The notes below the pieces were generated by a model. That model ran no database searches, had not been told where the DNA came from, and saw only the letters and a list, made by a program, of their open reading frames with translations. Positions 7,572 to 16,256 of a stretch of DNA of 64,000 nt are shown here, one piece after another. Location: the NCBI GenBank assembly GCA_019635635.1, contig JAHBZB010000001.1, forward strand, positions 248,001 through 312,000, in the 5' to 3' direction. A program made the translations under genes and the position numbers. The DNA comes from Xanthobacteraceae bacterium. Its GTDB lineage: Bacteria > Pseudomonadota > Alphaproteobacteria > Rhizobiales > Xanthobacteraceae. Each line of letters starts with the position of its first letter. The first letter of the stretch is position 1.

Positions 7572-8891
7572 CTACATGTGCGACGGCAACCAGGTCGCGA
7601 GCGCCGGGAACGCGACGATAATCAGAAGCCGCAGGATGTCGGTGATGATGAACGGCAGCACGCCATAAAAGATCGTCGAAATACTGACGCGCTCGATCAC
7701 GCTTTTTATCACGAAGATATTCATGCCAACCGGCGGGTGGATCAGGCCGAGTTCGACCGTCATCACGATGATGACGCCGAACCAGATTGGATCGAAGCCG
7801 AGCGACTGAATCACCGGAAAGATGATCGGCACCGTCAGGATGATCATCGCCAGCGCATCCATCAGACAGCCGAGTACGAGATACATCAGCAGTATCAAAA
7901 ACAGCACGCCATAGGGGCCGACGCCCAAGCCCGTGAGGAAGGCCGTCACCTTCTGCGGTGTCTGCGTGATCGTGAGAAAATAGCCGAACAGCATCGCGCC
8001 GATCAGAATCGTGAACACGGCGGCCGTCGTGCGCGTCGCTTCGAGCAGTGAGCGCAATATGTCGGCGCGAGAGAGTTTTCCGCGTGCGACGCCGATGAGG
8101 AACGCGCCCGCCGCGCCCATGCCGGCGGCTTCGGTTGCGGTGAATTTCGGCAGAAACGGCAGGCCGTAAAGCCCGCCGAGCACAAAGGCAAACAGCAACA
8201 GCGTAGCCCAGATGTGCTTGAGCGCGCTTACGCGCTCGCTCCAGGGGGCGCGCGGGCCGGCCGGCAGAAAGTCCGGACGCATATAGCTGATGAGCGTGAT
8301 CGTCAGCATATACATCGAAACGGCGAGGATCCCGGGAATGATGCCCGCGATGAAGAGCTTGGCGATATCCTGTTCGGTAATCAGGCCGTAAACCGCAAGC
8401 ACGGTCGACGGCGGAATCATGATGCCTAGCGTGCCGCCGGCGGCGATCACGCCAGTGGAAAACGAATCCGGATAGCCGAAGCGCTTCATCTCCGGATAAG
8501 CGACCTTGGAAAAGGTCGCGGCGGTCGCGACCGAAGAGCCGCAGATCGCAGCGAAGCCGCCGCAGGCGGCGATGGTCGCGATACCCAGGCCCCCCCGGAG
8601 ATGGCCGACAAAGGAATTCGCCGCGCGAAACAGTTCGCGGCTCATGCCCGAAGTGGTGGCGAAGGCGCCCATAAGCAGGAACAGTGGCACAACCGCGAAA
8701 TTCCAGTCGGTCACCGTGCGCATGGTGGTGTGGCCGACGATCTTGAGCGCGGGTCCGCCCGAGGTCAGATAGCCGAAGCCCGCGACACCGACCAGACCCA
8801 TCGCCATACCGATCGGCACGCGCAGAAGCATCAGCGCGAAGAGAGAAAGGAAGCCGACGATGGCGACGCCGTCCGGTCCGAGTACAGGCAT
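7572..8891 (-). CDS. TRAP transporter large permease (DctM family), probably for malonate
   Basis: 439 residues, about 12 hydrophobic segments, with DctM signatures: LLRVPIGMAMGLVG near the N-terminus, FAAICGSSVATAATFSKVAYPEM with the following TGVIAAGGTLGIMIPPS, and the C-terminal VELGLIHPPVGMNIFVI. DctM is the Na+/H+-driven translocating subunit. Its stop is 18 bp from the stop of the MatA-MatB fusion, and S. meliloti has the order matP-Q-M-A-B, so malonate is the likely cargo (inference). It overlaps nothing and starts 4 bp after the small permease. Confidence 0.9.
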   Translation of the reverse strand: MPVLGPDGVAIVGFLSLFALMLLRVPIGMAMGLVGVAGFGYLTSGGPALKIVGHTTMRTVTDWNFAVVPLFLLMGAFATTSGMSRELFRAANSFVGHLRGGLGIATIAACGGFAAICGSSVATAATFSKVAYPEMKRFGYPDSFSTGVIAAGGTLGIMIPPSTVLAVYGLITEQDIAKLFIAGIIPGILAVSMYMLTITLISYMRPDFLPAGPRAPWSERVSALKHIWATLLLFAFVLGGLYGLPFLPKFTATEAAGMGAAGAFLIGVARGKLSRADILRSLLEATRTTAAVFTILIGAMLFGYFLTITQTPQKVTAFLTGLGVGPYGVLFLILLMYLVLGCLMDALAMIILTVPIIFPVIQSLGFDPIWFGVIIVMTVELGLIHPPVGMNIFVIKSVIERVSISTIFYGVLPFIITDILRLLIIVAFPALATWLPSHM

Positions 8892-8894
8892 CGC

Positions 8895-9410
8895 TTACTC
8901 CGCGGTCTTCATGACGTCGGGCGGCGGCGCAATCAGATCAGGCCGGAAGATCAGACGATAGGTGCGGACCGCGATCAGCAACACCGCCGCAGCATCGCCG
9001 AGCCAGGCGAGCAGGAAGAACGGCCAGTGCGGAATCCGCAGGCCAAAGGTCTGCACGTTTGCGGCATAGGTGGTCGTGACTTTGTCGAACAAGGTGTAGG
9101 TCTGCACCGCGACCACGAAGAGCAGCACCAGCGTCGCGAAGATGTCGATCACCCGCTGCCAATTCTTGTTCACGTTGGCCCAGATCAGGTCGACCGTGAT
9201 GTGGGTGCCGCGATAGGAGGTCGCGGCGATCCCCCAGAAAATAAGAATGCCTAGCAACAACTGGCCGAATTCGTACCCGTCCGGAAGGTCGATCGAGAAC
9301 AAATTGCGCAGCATCACCGAGGCGAAAACCAGCAGCGCCACAATGCCGATGAAGATCGCGGCGACCCATTCGATCCCGTCGATGAAATGGTCCATCGCGT
9401 TACGTTTCAA
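8895..9410 (-). CDS. TRAP transporter small permease (DctQ family)
   Basis: 171 residues, four hydrophobic segments at about 13-37, 50-68, 88-108 and 130-152, the standard DctQ layout. Typical segments are YEFGQLLLGILIFWGIAATS and TYRGTHITVDLI. It forms the membrane complex with the DctM protein encoded 4 bp downstream. The gap to the upstream binding-protein gene holds a strong hairpin (9438-9468). Confidence 0.88.
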   Translation of the reverse strand: MKRNAMDHFIDGIEWVAAIFIGIVALLVFASVMLRNLFSIDLPDGYEFGQLLLGILIFWGIAATSYRGTHITVDLIWANVNKNWQRVIDIFATLVLLFVVAVQTYTLFDKVTTTYAANVQTFGLRIPHWPFFLLAWLGDAAAVLLIAVRTYRLIFRPDLIAPPPDVMKTAE

Positions 9411-9437
9411 GAAATCCCCCGGGGCGGAATTTGAAGA

Positions 9438-9468
9438 AACGGCGGCGGAAAAAAAATCCGCCGCCGTT
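9438..9468 (-). terminator. Intra-operon hairpin between TRAP binding-protein and permease genes
   Basis: A perfect 12-bp stem AACGGCGGCGGA / TCCGCCGCCGTT with a seven-A loop (poly-U loop in the minus-strand transcript), 22 bases after the binding-protein stop. It has no long U-tract on the minus strand, so partial termination or mRNA 3'-end protection of the binding-protein transcript is more likely than full stop. Confidence 0.6.
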
Positions 9469-9489
9469 CGATCCTGTCGAAGCGGATAG

Positions 9490-10512
9490 CTAGTAGGCCG
9501 CCTTGTACTTCGCGAGCGATTCTTTCAGCTCTTTCATCGCGGCTGCCGCATCGACGCCCGCCTTGGTAACGCCTTCGGCCCAAGCCTTTTCGAGCGGCTC
9601 GGCAGCCTTGCGCCACTGCGCGAGCTGGTCGGCCGAGATCGAATAGACCTCGTGGCCGGCGGCGGCTTTGAGCTTGGCGCGGCCGCCGAACTCGTAGTCC
9701 GCCCAAGGGGCGGCAACTTTCAGTGCCCATTCGGTCGAGCAGTGATCGTCGATGACCTTCTTCTGGTTCGCCGACATCTGCTCATAGACCGCCTTGTTCA
9801 TGACCCACGCGAAGGTCGTGGCATAAAGCGGAACGTCCATGTGGTACTTCGCAACGCTGTCGATCTTGAACAGAAGGATCGAGCCCCAAGGGAAGGTCAC
9901 CGCATCCGCGACACCCTTTTCGAGAATGTCACGCACTTCCGGCGCAGAGGACTGCACGTTGGTGCCGCCGAGCAGCGTCACGAACTGGCCCATGGTCGCG
10001 TGCGCGGGACGGATCTTCATGCCCTTGATGTCGCCGGGCACCATGACCTTTTTCTTCACCGAATGGATCGCGCCGGGATCGTGCACGAAGGCGAGACAGA
10101 ACTTCACGTCCTTCATCTCCTTCGCTGCGTATTTGCGATACCAGGCGTCGAGCGCCTGCGAGCCGCCCTTGCCGTTCGCCATCAGGAACGGCAGTTCGCC
10201 GGCGGCGATGACCGGAAAGCGGCCGGGCTGATAACCGGGATTGATGTAGGTGACATCGGCGATGCCGTCGCGCGCCATGTCGTAATGGTCGAACGCCTTG
10301 CCGAGCTGTTGGGCCGGAAACACCGAGAAGGTGATGGTGCCGTTCGACGCTTTCTGGATCGACGCGCCCCATTCCTCCATCGCCTTCTGCAACGGATGCG
10401 AAGGCGGGACCCAGTGGGACAATTTCAGATGAAAGCTCTTTTCTTGTGCGGCCGCGGAGCCGGCAATGCCGAAGGCAAGCAAGGCTCCCAGCGCACACGC
10501 GCGCAACTTCAT
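9490..10512 (-). CDS. TRAP transporter substrate-binding protein (DctP family), probably for malonate
   Basis: 340 residues with a clear signal peptide (1-22, ...AGSAAAQ) followed by HLKLSHWVPPSHPLQKAMEEW. DctP features include PGDIKGMKIRPAHATMGQFV, with the conserved carboxylate-binding Arg in the MKIRP motif, and EVRDILEKGVADAVTFPWGS. It captures the substrate in the periplasm and passes it to the DctQM pair encoded downstream. A strong GGAGG lies before ATG 10512. The promoter must be in the AT-richer 10513-10808 gap shared with the divergent MarR gene. Confidence 0.9.
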   Translation of the reverse strand: MKLRACALGALLAFGIAGSAAAQEKSFHLKLSHWVPPSHPLQKAMEEWGASIQKASNGTITFSVFPAQQLGKAFDHYDMARDGIADVTYINPGYQPGRFPVIAAGELPFLMANGKGGSQALDAWYRKYAAKEMKDVKFCLAFVHDPGAIHSVKKKVMVPGDIKGMKIRPAHATMGQFVTLLGGTNVQSSAPEVRDILEKGVADAVTFPWGSILLFKIDSVAKYHMDVPLYATTFAWVMNKAVYEQMSANQKKVIDDHCSTEWALKVAAPWADYEFGGRAKLKAAAGHEVYSISADQLAQWRKAAEPLEKAWAEGVTKAGVDAAAAMKELKESLAKYKAAY

Positions 10513-10714
10513 TGTAGTCCTCCCTTTTTATGCTCCGGTTATTTTCTGGCGTTACCGGAATTGTCAGGCCGGTTTTTCCGGCGCTACTAGTTATGCCACA
10601 GAACTATTCGCTTTTCTCGTTTCCTGTCGCGGTCCAAACTGTTACCCCACGGCCACAAACCGCCGCCGCGCGATTAACTTTGCGATTGAGCCAAAGCGCC
10701 AGGGGCTTGTAAAG

Positions 10715-10742
10715 TAAATTAGTTGGGTACAAAACCAATTTA
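10715..10742. promoter_or_regulatory. 28-bp imperfect palindrome, candidate MarR operator
   Basis: Half-sites TAAATTaGTTggGTAC and its mirror GTACaaAACcAATTTA: 22 of 28 positions are symmetric about the central GTAC. It is 67-94 bases upstream of the MarR start and in the middle of the 296-bp divergent region to the TRAP operon. An outer GGTAC ... GTACC pair (10726-10730, 10748-10752) overlaps it. MarR dimers commonly bind palindromes of this kind in their own promoter. The rest of the gap shows no gene. Confidence 0.6.
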
Positions 10743-10808
10743 GGCTAGTACCTTTCAAGGACTTATTGAATTTCGCCCGCGCCAACGGCCAATCGGGAAG
10801 TTCCGGAC

Positions 10809-11321
10809 ATGAAACAAGACGCACTCTCCCGCAGCGCGGAAGCCGACAGCGCTTCGCAACGCAAAGGCGCTGCAAACGAAAACGTAGATTTCGGGCCGCT
10901 CGCCGACTGGGTGGGCTTTCATTTGCGGCTGGCACAGACCGCGAGCTTCCAGGCCTTCGTCGAGGAAGCACGCGAAATCGATCTCAGCCCCGGTCGCTTC
11001 GCGACGCTGATGCTGATCGGGCGCAATCCCGGCATCAGCCAGACCGCGCTTGCGGTCGCAAACGGCCGGGATAAGTCGACGCTGACACCGATCCTCGAAG
11101 ATCTCGAGCGGCGCGGCTTCATCCTGCGCGAGAAACTGAAAACTGATCGGCGTAGTTATCAGCTCACGCTCACCGACGCGGGCAGGAAGATGCTGGAACA
11201 GCTCACTGCTTGCGCGAAGCGGCACGACGACAATCTCGACCGCATCATCGGCGCGAAGGATCGCGCGAAGTTCCTCAAGATTCTGCAGAAGATCACCGCC
11301 GAAATCGGCGGCGAAGCGTAA
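10809..11321 (+). CDS. MarR-family transcriptional regulator (ior operon)
   Basis: 170 residues. Winged-helix core at about 55-140: DLSPGRFATLMLIGRNPGIS-type helix 1-2 region, recognition helix VANGRDKSTLTPILEDLERR, wing LKTDRRSYQLTLTDAGRKML. The N-terminal 30 residues are variable. It starts the operon MarR-iorA-iorB-mobA (16-bp gap to iorA) and probably controls it through the palindrome at 10715-10742. An aryl-CoA or arylpyruvate ligand would suit the context (inference). Confidence 0.85.
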   Translation: MKQDALSRSAEADSASQRKGAANENVDFGPLADWVGFHLRLAQTASFQAFVEEAREIDLSPGRFATLMLIGRNPGISQTALAVANGRDKSTLTPILEDLERRGFILREKLKTDRRSYQLTLTDAGRKMLEQLTACAKRHDDNLDRIIGAKDRAKFLKILQKITAEIGGEA

Positions 11322-11337
11322 CAAGCGGAACGCACGA

Positions 11338-13488
11338 ATGGCCGAAGTCTCGTTTCATAGCGAGATCAAGAGTCTCACGCTCGGCGACGGCGACACGTTC
11401 CGCGGCGAAGGCATTCTCGCGGTCACGAAAGCGCTACTGCAATCGGGCGTCGCTTATGTCGGCGGCTATCAGGGCGCGCCGGTCAGCCACCTGCTTGACG
11501 TGCTGGTGCAGTCCGAAGACCTGCTTTCCGAACTCGGCGTACATCTGGAAACCTGCACCAACGAAGCGGCGGCGGCGGCCATGCTCGGCGCCTCGATCAA
11601 TTATCCGCTGCGCGGTGCGGTGACCTGGAAGTCGATTGTCGGCACCAATGTCGCGGCCGACGCGCTTTCCAATCTCGCATCCGCAGGCGTGATCGGCGGC
11701 GCGCTGATCGTGGTCGGCGAAGATTACGGCGAGGGCGCCAGCGTTATTCAGGAACGAACGCATGCATTCGCGCTGAAGTCTTCGCTCTGGCTGCTCGACC
11801 CGCGGCCCGATCTTCCGACCATCGTGCACATGGTGGAAAAAGGCTTCGAGCTTTCGGAAGCGAGCAACACGCCGGTGATGCTGGAACTGCGCATCCGCGC
11901 CTGCCACGTCTATGGCGCGTTCGACGCCAAGAACAACGTCGCCGCGAAATTCTCGGCGAAGCACAAGATTCCCTCGCCAGCCGTGTTCGAATACGACCGG
12001 CTCAGCCATCCGCCCGCGACCTTCGCCCAGGAAAAGCACAAGACCGAGCAGCGCCTGCCTGCCGCGCAAAAATTCATTCTGGAAAACAAGCTGAACGAAA
12101 TTCTCGGATCCGAGAACGGCGACGTTGGCATCATCGTACAGGGCGGGCTCTTCAACGTACTCAACGGCCGCCTCGCGCTAGCGGGTCTTTCCGACGCCTT
12201 CGGCAACGTGAAAGTGCCGACGCTGGTGCTGAACGTCACCTATCCGCTGGTGCCCGAGCAGATCGCAAGATTCTGCGCGGGCAAGAAATCGGTGCTGATC
12301 CTCGAGGAAGGCAATCCCGAATTCATCGAGCAGGCGGTCGGGCAGATTCTGCGCAAGGCCGACCTGAACACGAAGATTTTCGGCAAGGATGTGCTGCCGT
12401 CCGCGGGCGAATACACGCCGCTCGTGGTCGCGCGTGGATTAACAAAATTCTTCGAGGCCCACGGCCACGAGACTCCTGCGCTGGCCGACTGGTTAGCCGC
12501 GGCCGACGCGCACCAGAAGGAAGTCGCAAGCGCGCTCGGCGGCCCGCTGCCGCCGCGACCGCCGACCTTCTGCACCGGTTGCCCGGAGCGCCCGGTATTT
12601 TCGGCGATGAAGTTGCTGAAGCAGGAAATGGGTCCGGTGCATGTCGCCGCCGACATCGGCTGCCACGCCTTCGGAACCTTCGCACCGTTCAGCCAGGGCA
12701 ATTCGATCCTCGGTTACGGCATGTCGCTCGCTTCCGCCGCAGCCGTTTCCGGCACGCAGAGGCAACGCCCGGTCTCGATCATGGGCGACGGCGGCTTCTG
12801 GCATAACGGCTTGCTTTCGGGCGTCGCGGGCGCGGTCTTCAACAAAGACGATTCCGTGCTCGTCATCATGAACAACGGCTACTCCAGCGCGACCGGCCTG
12901 CAGGACATTCCCTCGAGTGCGCCGGAAAAAGACGGGCGCGGCAACGGTCTTGAAATCGAAAGCACGTTGAAAAGTCTCGGCGTGCCCTGGGTGAAAAGAC
13001 AGCGCACCTACGGCGTAGAAGGCATGATGGACACGCTGCGCGAGGCGCTCACCTCGGACGAAAAAGGCTTGAAGGTCGTGATCGCCGATGGCGAATGCCA
13101 GCTTGCGCGGCAGCGCCGCGTAAAGCCTGTGTTTGCGCGGCTGAAGAACGAAGGCAAGCGCGTCGAGCGCACGCGCTTCTGGGTCGATCCCGATGTCTGC
13201 ACCGGCGACCATTCCTGCATCCGCCTCTCCGGCTGCCCGTCGCTCACGATCAAGCCGAACGAAGATCCGCTGCGGCCCGATCCGATCGCGCATGTGAACA
13301 ACGACTGCGTCGGTTGTGGGCTCTGCGGCGAGGTAGCGCATGCCGCGCAGCTTTGCCCGTCGTTTGCCGAGATCAAGGTGATCGAAAATCCGAACGTGTT
13401 CGACCGGCTGAGGCATCGCATCGCCTCCGCGCTGATCCGCCTGATGGGCAGCGGACGCAAAGCGCCGATGCCGATGCCTGCGGAATAG
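11338..13488 (+). CDS. iorA: Indolepyruvate ferredoxin oxidoreductase, alpha subunit
   Basis: 716 residues. IorAB oxidatively decarboxylates aryl-2-oxoacids (indolepyruvate, phenylpyruvate, 4-hydroxyphenylpyruvate) to aryl-acetyl-CoA and passes electrons to ferredoxin. Residues about 1-200 hold the pyrimidine-binding domain (VGGYQGAPVSHLLDVL), 410-590 the TPP-binding domain with GDGGFWHNGL and VIMNNGYSSATG, and 620-690 a di-cluster ferredoxin domain: C-x5-C-x5-CP, then C-V-G-C-G-L-C with a later CP. It is co-transcribed with iorB four bases later. Together with the homoprotocatechuate genes at 39-43 kb it fits aromatic amino-acid breakdown. Confidence 0.92.
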   Translation: MAEVSFHSEIKSLTLGDGDTFRGEGILAVTKALLQSGVAYVGGYQGAPVSHLLDVLVQSEDLLSELGVHLETCTNEAAAAAMLGASINYPLRGAVTWKSIVGTNVAADALSNLASAGVIGGALIVVGEDYGEGASVIQERTHAFALKSSLWLLDPRPDLPTIVHMVEKGFELSEASNTPVMLELRIRACHVYGAFDAKNNVAAKFSAKHKIPSPAVFEYDRLSHPPATFAQEKHKTEQRLPAAQKFILENKLNEILGSENGDVGIIVQGGLFNVLNGRLALAGLSDAFGNVKVPTLVLNVTYPLVPEQIARFCAGKKSVLILEEGNPEFIEQAVGQILRKADLNTKIFGKDVLPSAGEYTPLVVARGLTKFFEAHGHETPALADWLAAADAHQKEVASALGGPLPPRPPTFCTGCPERPVFSAMKLLKQEMGPVHVAADIGCHAFGTFAPFSQGNSILGYGMSLASAAAVSGTQRQRPVSIMGDGGFWHNGLLSGVAGAVFNKDDSVLVIMNNGYSSATGLQDIPSSAPEKDGRGNGLEIESTLKSLGVPWVKRQRTYGVEGMMDTLREALTSDEKGLKVVIADGECQLARQRRVKPVFARLKNEGKRVERTRFWVDPDVCTGDHSCIRLSGCPSLTIKPNEDPLRPDPIAHVNNDCVGCGLCGEVAHAAQLCPSFAEIKVIENPNVFDRLRHRIASALIRLMGSGRKAPMPMPAE

Positions 13489-13492
13489 CGCG

Positions 13493-15007
13493 ATGAAGGA
13501 AATCCGTCCGGTTCGTCTTCTGATTGCGGCACTCGGCGGCGAAGGCGGCGGCGTGCTCGCCTCTTGGATCACGAACGCGGCGGTCGCGGCCGGGCATGTC
13601 GCGCAACGCACGTCCATTCCTGGCGTCGCGCAGCGTACCGGCGCGACGACCTATTATCTCGAGATAGCGCCTGACGCCGGCAACGGCGAAAAGCCCGTGC
13701 TCGCGCTGAACCCCGCACCCGGCGAAGTCGACGTGATGCTCGCCAGCGAGTTGCTGGAGACGACGCGCGCGGTGCAGGCCGGATCCATCACGCCCTCGCG
13801 CACGCATCTGATCGCATCCACGCATCGCGTGTTCACGGTCGAGGAGAAGTCGGCGATGGCCGACGGGCGCATTGACCCCGAGAAGATGCAGGGCGTGTTG
13901 CGGCAGTTCTCGAAAAGCGCGGTGCTAGCCGATCTTGCCGCGACTGCGCGAGCGGCGAACAGCCAATTGAATGCGGTTATGCTCGGTGCGCTCGCGGGCA
14001 CGAAAGCGCTGCCGATCGCGGATGACTATTTCCGCATGGCGATCCGCGCCGAGGGCAAGGCGATCGACGCCAATCTGCGCGGCTTCGAAGCGGGATATGC
14101 ACTCGCGGCGCAAGGAAACACAGCAGAAGAGAAGTCCACGCCCGTCCTTCGCGCGCCGCGCGCGGAAAACCAGATCGAAGCGCGCGCAATCCGTATTCTT
14201 CCCCGCGAAGCCGCGGAAATCGCGCTCGAAGGTGTGCGGCGGCTCACCGACTACCAGAACAAGGCCTATGCGGCGCGCTATCTCGACCGGCTCGAGCGCT
14301 TCGCGAAGAGACCGGTGGCGGATGCGGACTTCCTGCGCGAGCTTGCGCGTCTGCTCGCCGTGCGCATGTCGTTCGAGGATACGATCCGCGTCGCGCAACT
14401 GAAAATCCGCGAAGGCCGGATCGAGCGGCTGCGTCGTGAATCCGGCACCGGCGACGACGCGCTGATCCGCGTTTCCGAATTCATGAAGCCGGGCCCGGAA
14501 GAGATCTTCTCGATGCTGCCGCCCGCGCTCGCGCGGCGTGCGCTCGCTTGGGTAGAGCGGCGCGGCTGGAGCGAGCGTTCGATCAAGATGAAAGTTTCGA
14601 CGACCAGCGTATTCGGCTTTCTCCGGCTGCGGCTCCTTGCGGGCCTGCGCTGGTGGCGCCCGCGCACGCTACGCTTCGCCGAGGAAAACGCATGGGTCGA
14701 ACGCTGGCTCGATCTCGTCGAGCGCGCGCTTACGCGCGATCCGGAAGCGGCGAAAGCCGTGGTCGCTACCGCCTCGCTCGTCAAAGGCTATGGCGAGACC
14801 ATGAAGCGCGGCTTGAAGAACTGGAACCTGCTCGCCGATTTCGTGATCGAGCCGTTCCTCGACGGCAGGCTTCCGCGTGAGCAATTCGCCAATGCGGTAA
14901 CGCAAGGCCGGATCGCGGCGCTGAAAGATGCCGACGGCAGGCCGCTCGGGGCACTGATCGAATCCCTGCGCGCGCTGCCGGGCCCACAGCAGATCGCCGC
15001 GGAATGA
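13493..15007 (+). CDS. iorB: Indolepyruvate ferredoxin oxidoreductase, beta subunit (long form)
   Basis: 504 residues. Residues 1-190 are the gamma-type 2-oxoacid oxidoreductase domain: LLIAALGGEGGGVLASWI and SIPGVAQRTGATTYYLEI. The remaining 310 residues form the extension of long proteobacterial IorB proteins (DUF6537-like), with YQNKAYAARYLDRLERF and VSTTSVFGFLRLRLLAGLRW. Archaeal IorB has only the first domain (about 200 residues), so the extension is a lineage feature of unknown role. It overlaps mobA by four bases (ATGA). Confidence 0.9.
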   Translation: MKEIRPVRLLIAALGGEGGGVLASWITNAAVAAGHVAQRTSIPGVAQRTGATTYYLEIAPDAGNGEKPVLALNPAPGEVDVMLASELLETTRAVQAGSITPSRTHLIASTHRVFTVEEKSAMADGRIDPEKMQGVLRQFSKSAVLADLAATARAANSQLNAVMLGALAGTKALPIADDYFRMAIRAEGKAIDANLRGFEAGYALAAQGNTAEEKSTPVLRAPRAENQIEARAIRILPREAAEIALEGVRRLTDYQNKAYAARYLDRLERFAKRPVADADFLRELARLLAVRMSFEDTIRVAQLKIREGRIERLRRESGTGDDALIRVSEFMKPGPEEIFSMLPPALARRALAWVERRGWSERSIKMKVSTTSVFGFLRLRLLAGLRWWRPRTLRFAEENAWVERWLDLVERALTRDPEAAKAVVATASLVKGYGETMKRGLKNWNLLADFVIEPFLDGRLPREQFANAVTQGRIAALKDADGRPLGALIESLRALPGPQQIAAE

Positions 15008-15627
15008 ACGCTGCACCGATCTGCGGTGTGGTGCTTGCGGGCGGCCGCGCCTCGCGCATGGGCGGCGGCGACAAGGCGCTGCTCGAAATCGGCGGCGAAG
15101 CCATTCTCGACCGCGTGCTCGAGCGCATCGCGCCCTACTGCATCGACATCGTGCTGAATGCGAACGGGGATGCGTCGCGCTTTGCCGCCTTCGGTCTGCC
15201 GGTCGTCGCCGACAGCGTGCCAGATTTCGCGGGTCCGCTTGCGGGTATTCTCGCGGGCATGGACTGGGCGCAGGCGCATCACCCGGAAATCGAATGGATC
15301 GCAAGCGTCCCCGGCGACTGCCCGTTCCTGCCGTACGATCTTTTGCCGCGCTTGCAGGAAACGGCGCTCGACGCCGCAAGGCCGGCTGCTTGCGCGAAGT
15401 CCGGCGGACGACTGCATCCGCTGGCCGCGGTGTGGCGCATTTCGTTGCGCGGAGAATTGCGGCGCGCACTCGGCGCGGGCGAACGCAAGGTCGAACAATG
15501 GGCCGCGCGTCACGGCGTTGCGTATGCGGAATGGCCGATGAAGCCGTTCGATCCGTTCCTGAACGTGAACAGCCCGGAAGATCTGGAAGCAGCGGACGAA
15601 ATCGCCGAACGCGATCCGGAACTCTAG
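15004..15627 (+). CDS. mobA: Molybdenum cofactor guanylyltransferase MobA
   Basis: 207 residues. N-terminal nucleotide-binding loop GVVLAGGRASRMGGGDKALL, followed by SVPGDCPFLPYDLL (metal/GTP site) and WPMKPFDPFLNVNSPEDL near the C-terminus. It adds GMP to Mo-molybdopterin to form MGD. Its ATG overlaps the iorB stop, so it is translated from the ior transcript; IorAB itself needs no molybdenum. Its stop shares CTAG with the stop of the convergent mobB. Confidence 0.93.
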   Translation: MNAAPICGVVLAGGRASRMGGGDKALLEIGGEAILDRVLERIAPYCIDIVLNANGDASRFAAFGLPVVADSVPDFAGPLAGILAGMDWAQAHHPEIEWIASVPGDCPFLPYDLLPRLQETALDAARPAACAKSGGRLHPLAAVWRISLRGELRRALGAGERKVEQWAARHGVAYAEWPMKPFDPFLNVNSPEDLEAADEIAERDPEL

Positions 15628-16151
15628 CTGCCTTCGCGCATCGGCTTCAGGCGCTCCGCCGGCATTGCTTCCACCGTCATCACGTCCGCGATCTTTTCAA
15701 TATCGCCGATCGGAATCACCGGGACCTTCGCCTCCGGCACTTCGGCGTTGGATGTGATCGCGACGATGTAATCGTCGTCGGGATGCAGAAGCGGCTTGCC
15801 GACTTCGGGCCGGTAGATCTCGAGCTTCGGGTGGCGATGACGCTTGAAGCCTTCGACGATCAGGAGATCGACCGACGCGAGCATCGGAATGATGTCGGCG
15901 AGATCCGGCTCCGGCTCGTCGCGCAACTCATGCACCAGCGCCCAGCGCACACCGGAGGCCACGAAGACCTCGGTCGCGCCCGCCTCGCGGTGGCGATGCG
16001 AATCCTTGCCCGGCAGGTCGATGTCGAAACCCTTGTGCGCGTGCTTGACGGTCGAAACCTTCAAACCGCGCGCGCGGAAAACCGGAATGAGCTGGGTGAC
16101 CAGCGTGGTCTTTCCCGCTCCGCTCCATCCTGCAAGGCCGATAATGCGCAT
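15624..16151 (-). CDS. mobB: Molybdopterin-guanine dinucleotide biosynthesis protein MobB
   Basis: 175 residues. P-loop GWSGAGKTTLVTQLIPVF near the start, then LKVSTVKHAHKGFDIDLPGK and LLIVEGFKRHRHPKLEIYRP, which are MobB signatures. MobB binds GTP and assists MobA. ATG 16151 (MRIIGLAG) is preferred over the TTG six bases upstream. It is convergent with mobA with a four-base overlap of stop codons, an unusual split of the usual mobAB order. Confidence 0.92.
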   Translation of the reverse strand: MRIIGLAGWSGAGKTTLVTQLIPVFRARGLKVSTVKHAHKGFDIDLPGKDSHRHREAGATEVFVASGVRWALVHELRDEPEPDLADIIPMLASVDLLIVEGFKRHRHPKLEIYRPEVGKPLLHPDDDYIVAITSNAEVPEAKVPVIPIGDIEKIADVMTVEAMPAERLKPMREGS

Positions 16152-16256
16152 CTGCAATCTATAGCAGGGGAAGCGGCCGATCCGTAAAGGGCCTCTTGAC
16201 GCCGGAATACAGTGAGTCAGTGTCGGCGGTAATTCACGGTTTCGAGGTTATGCATC

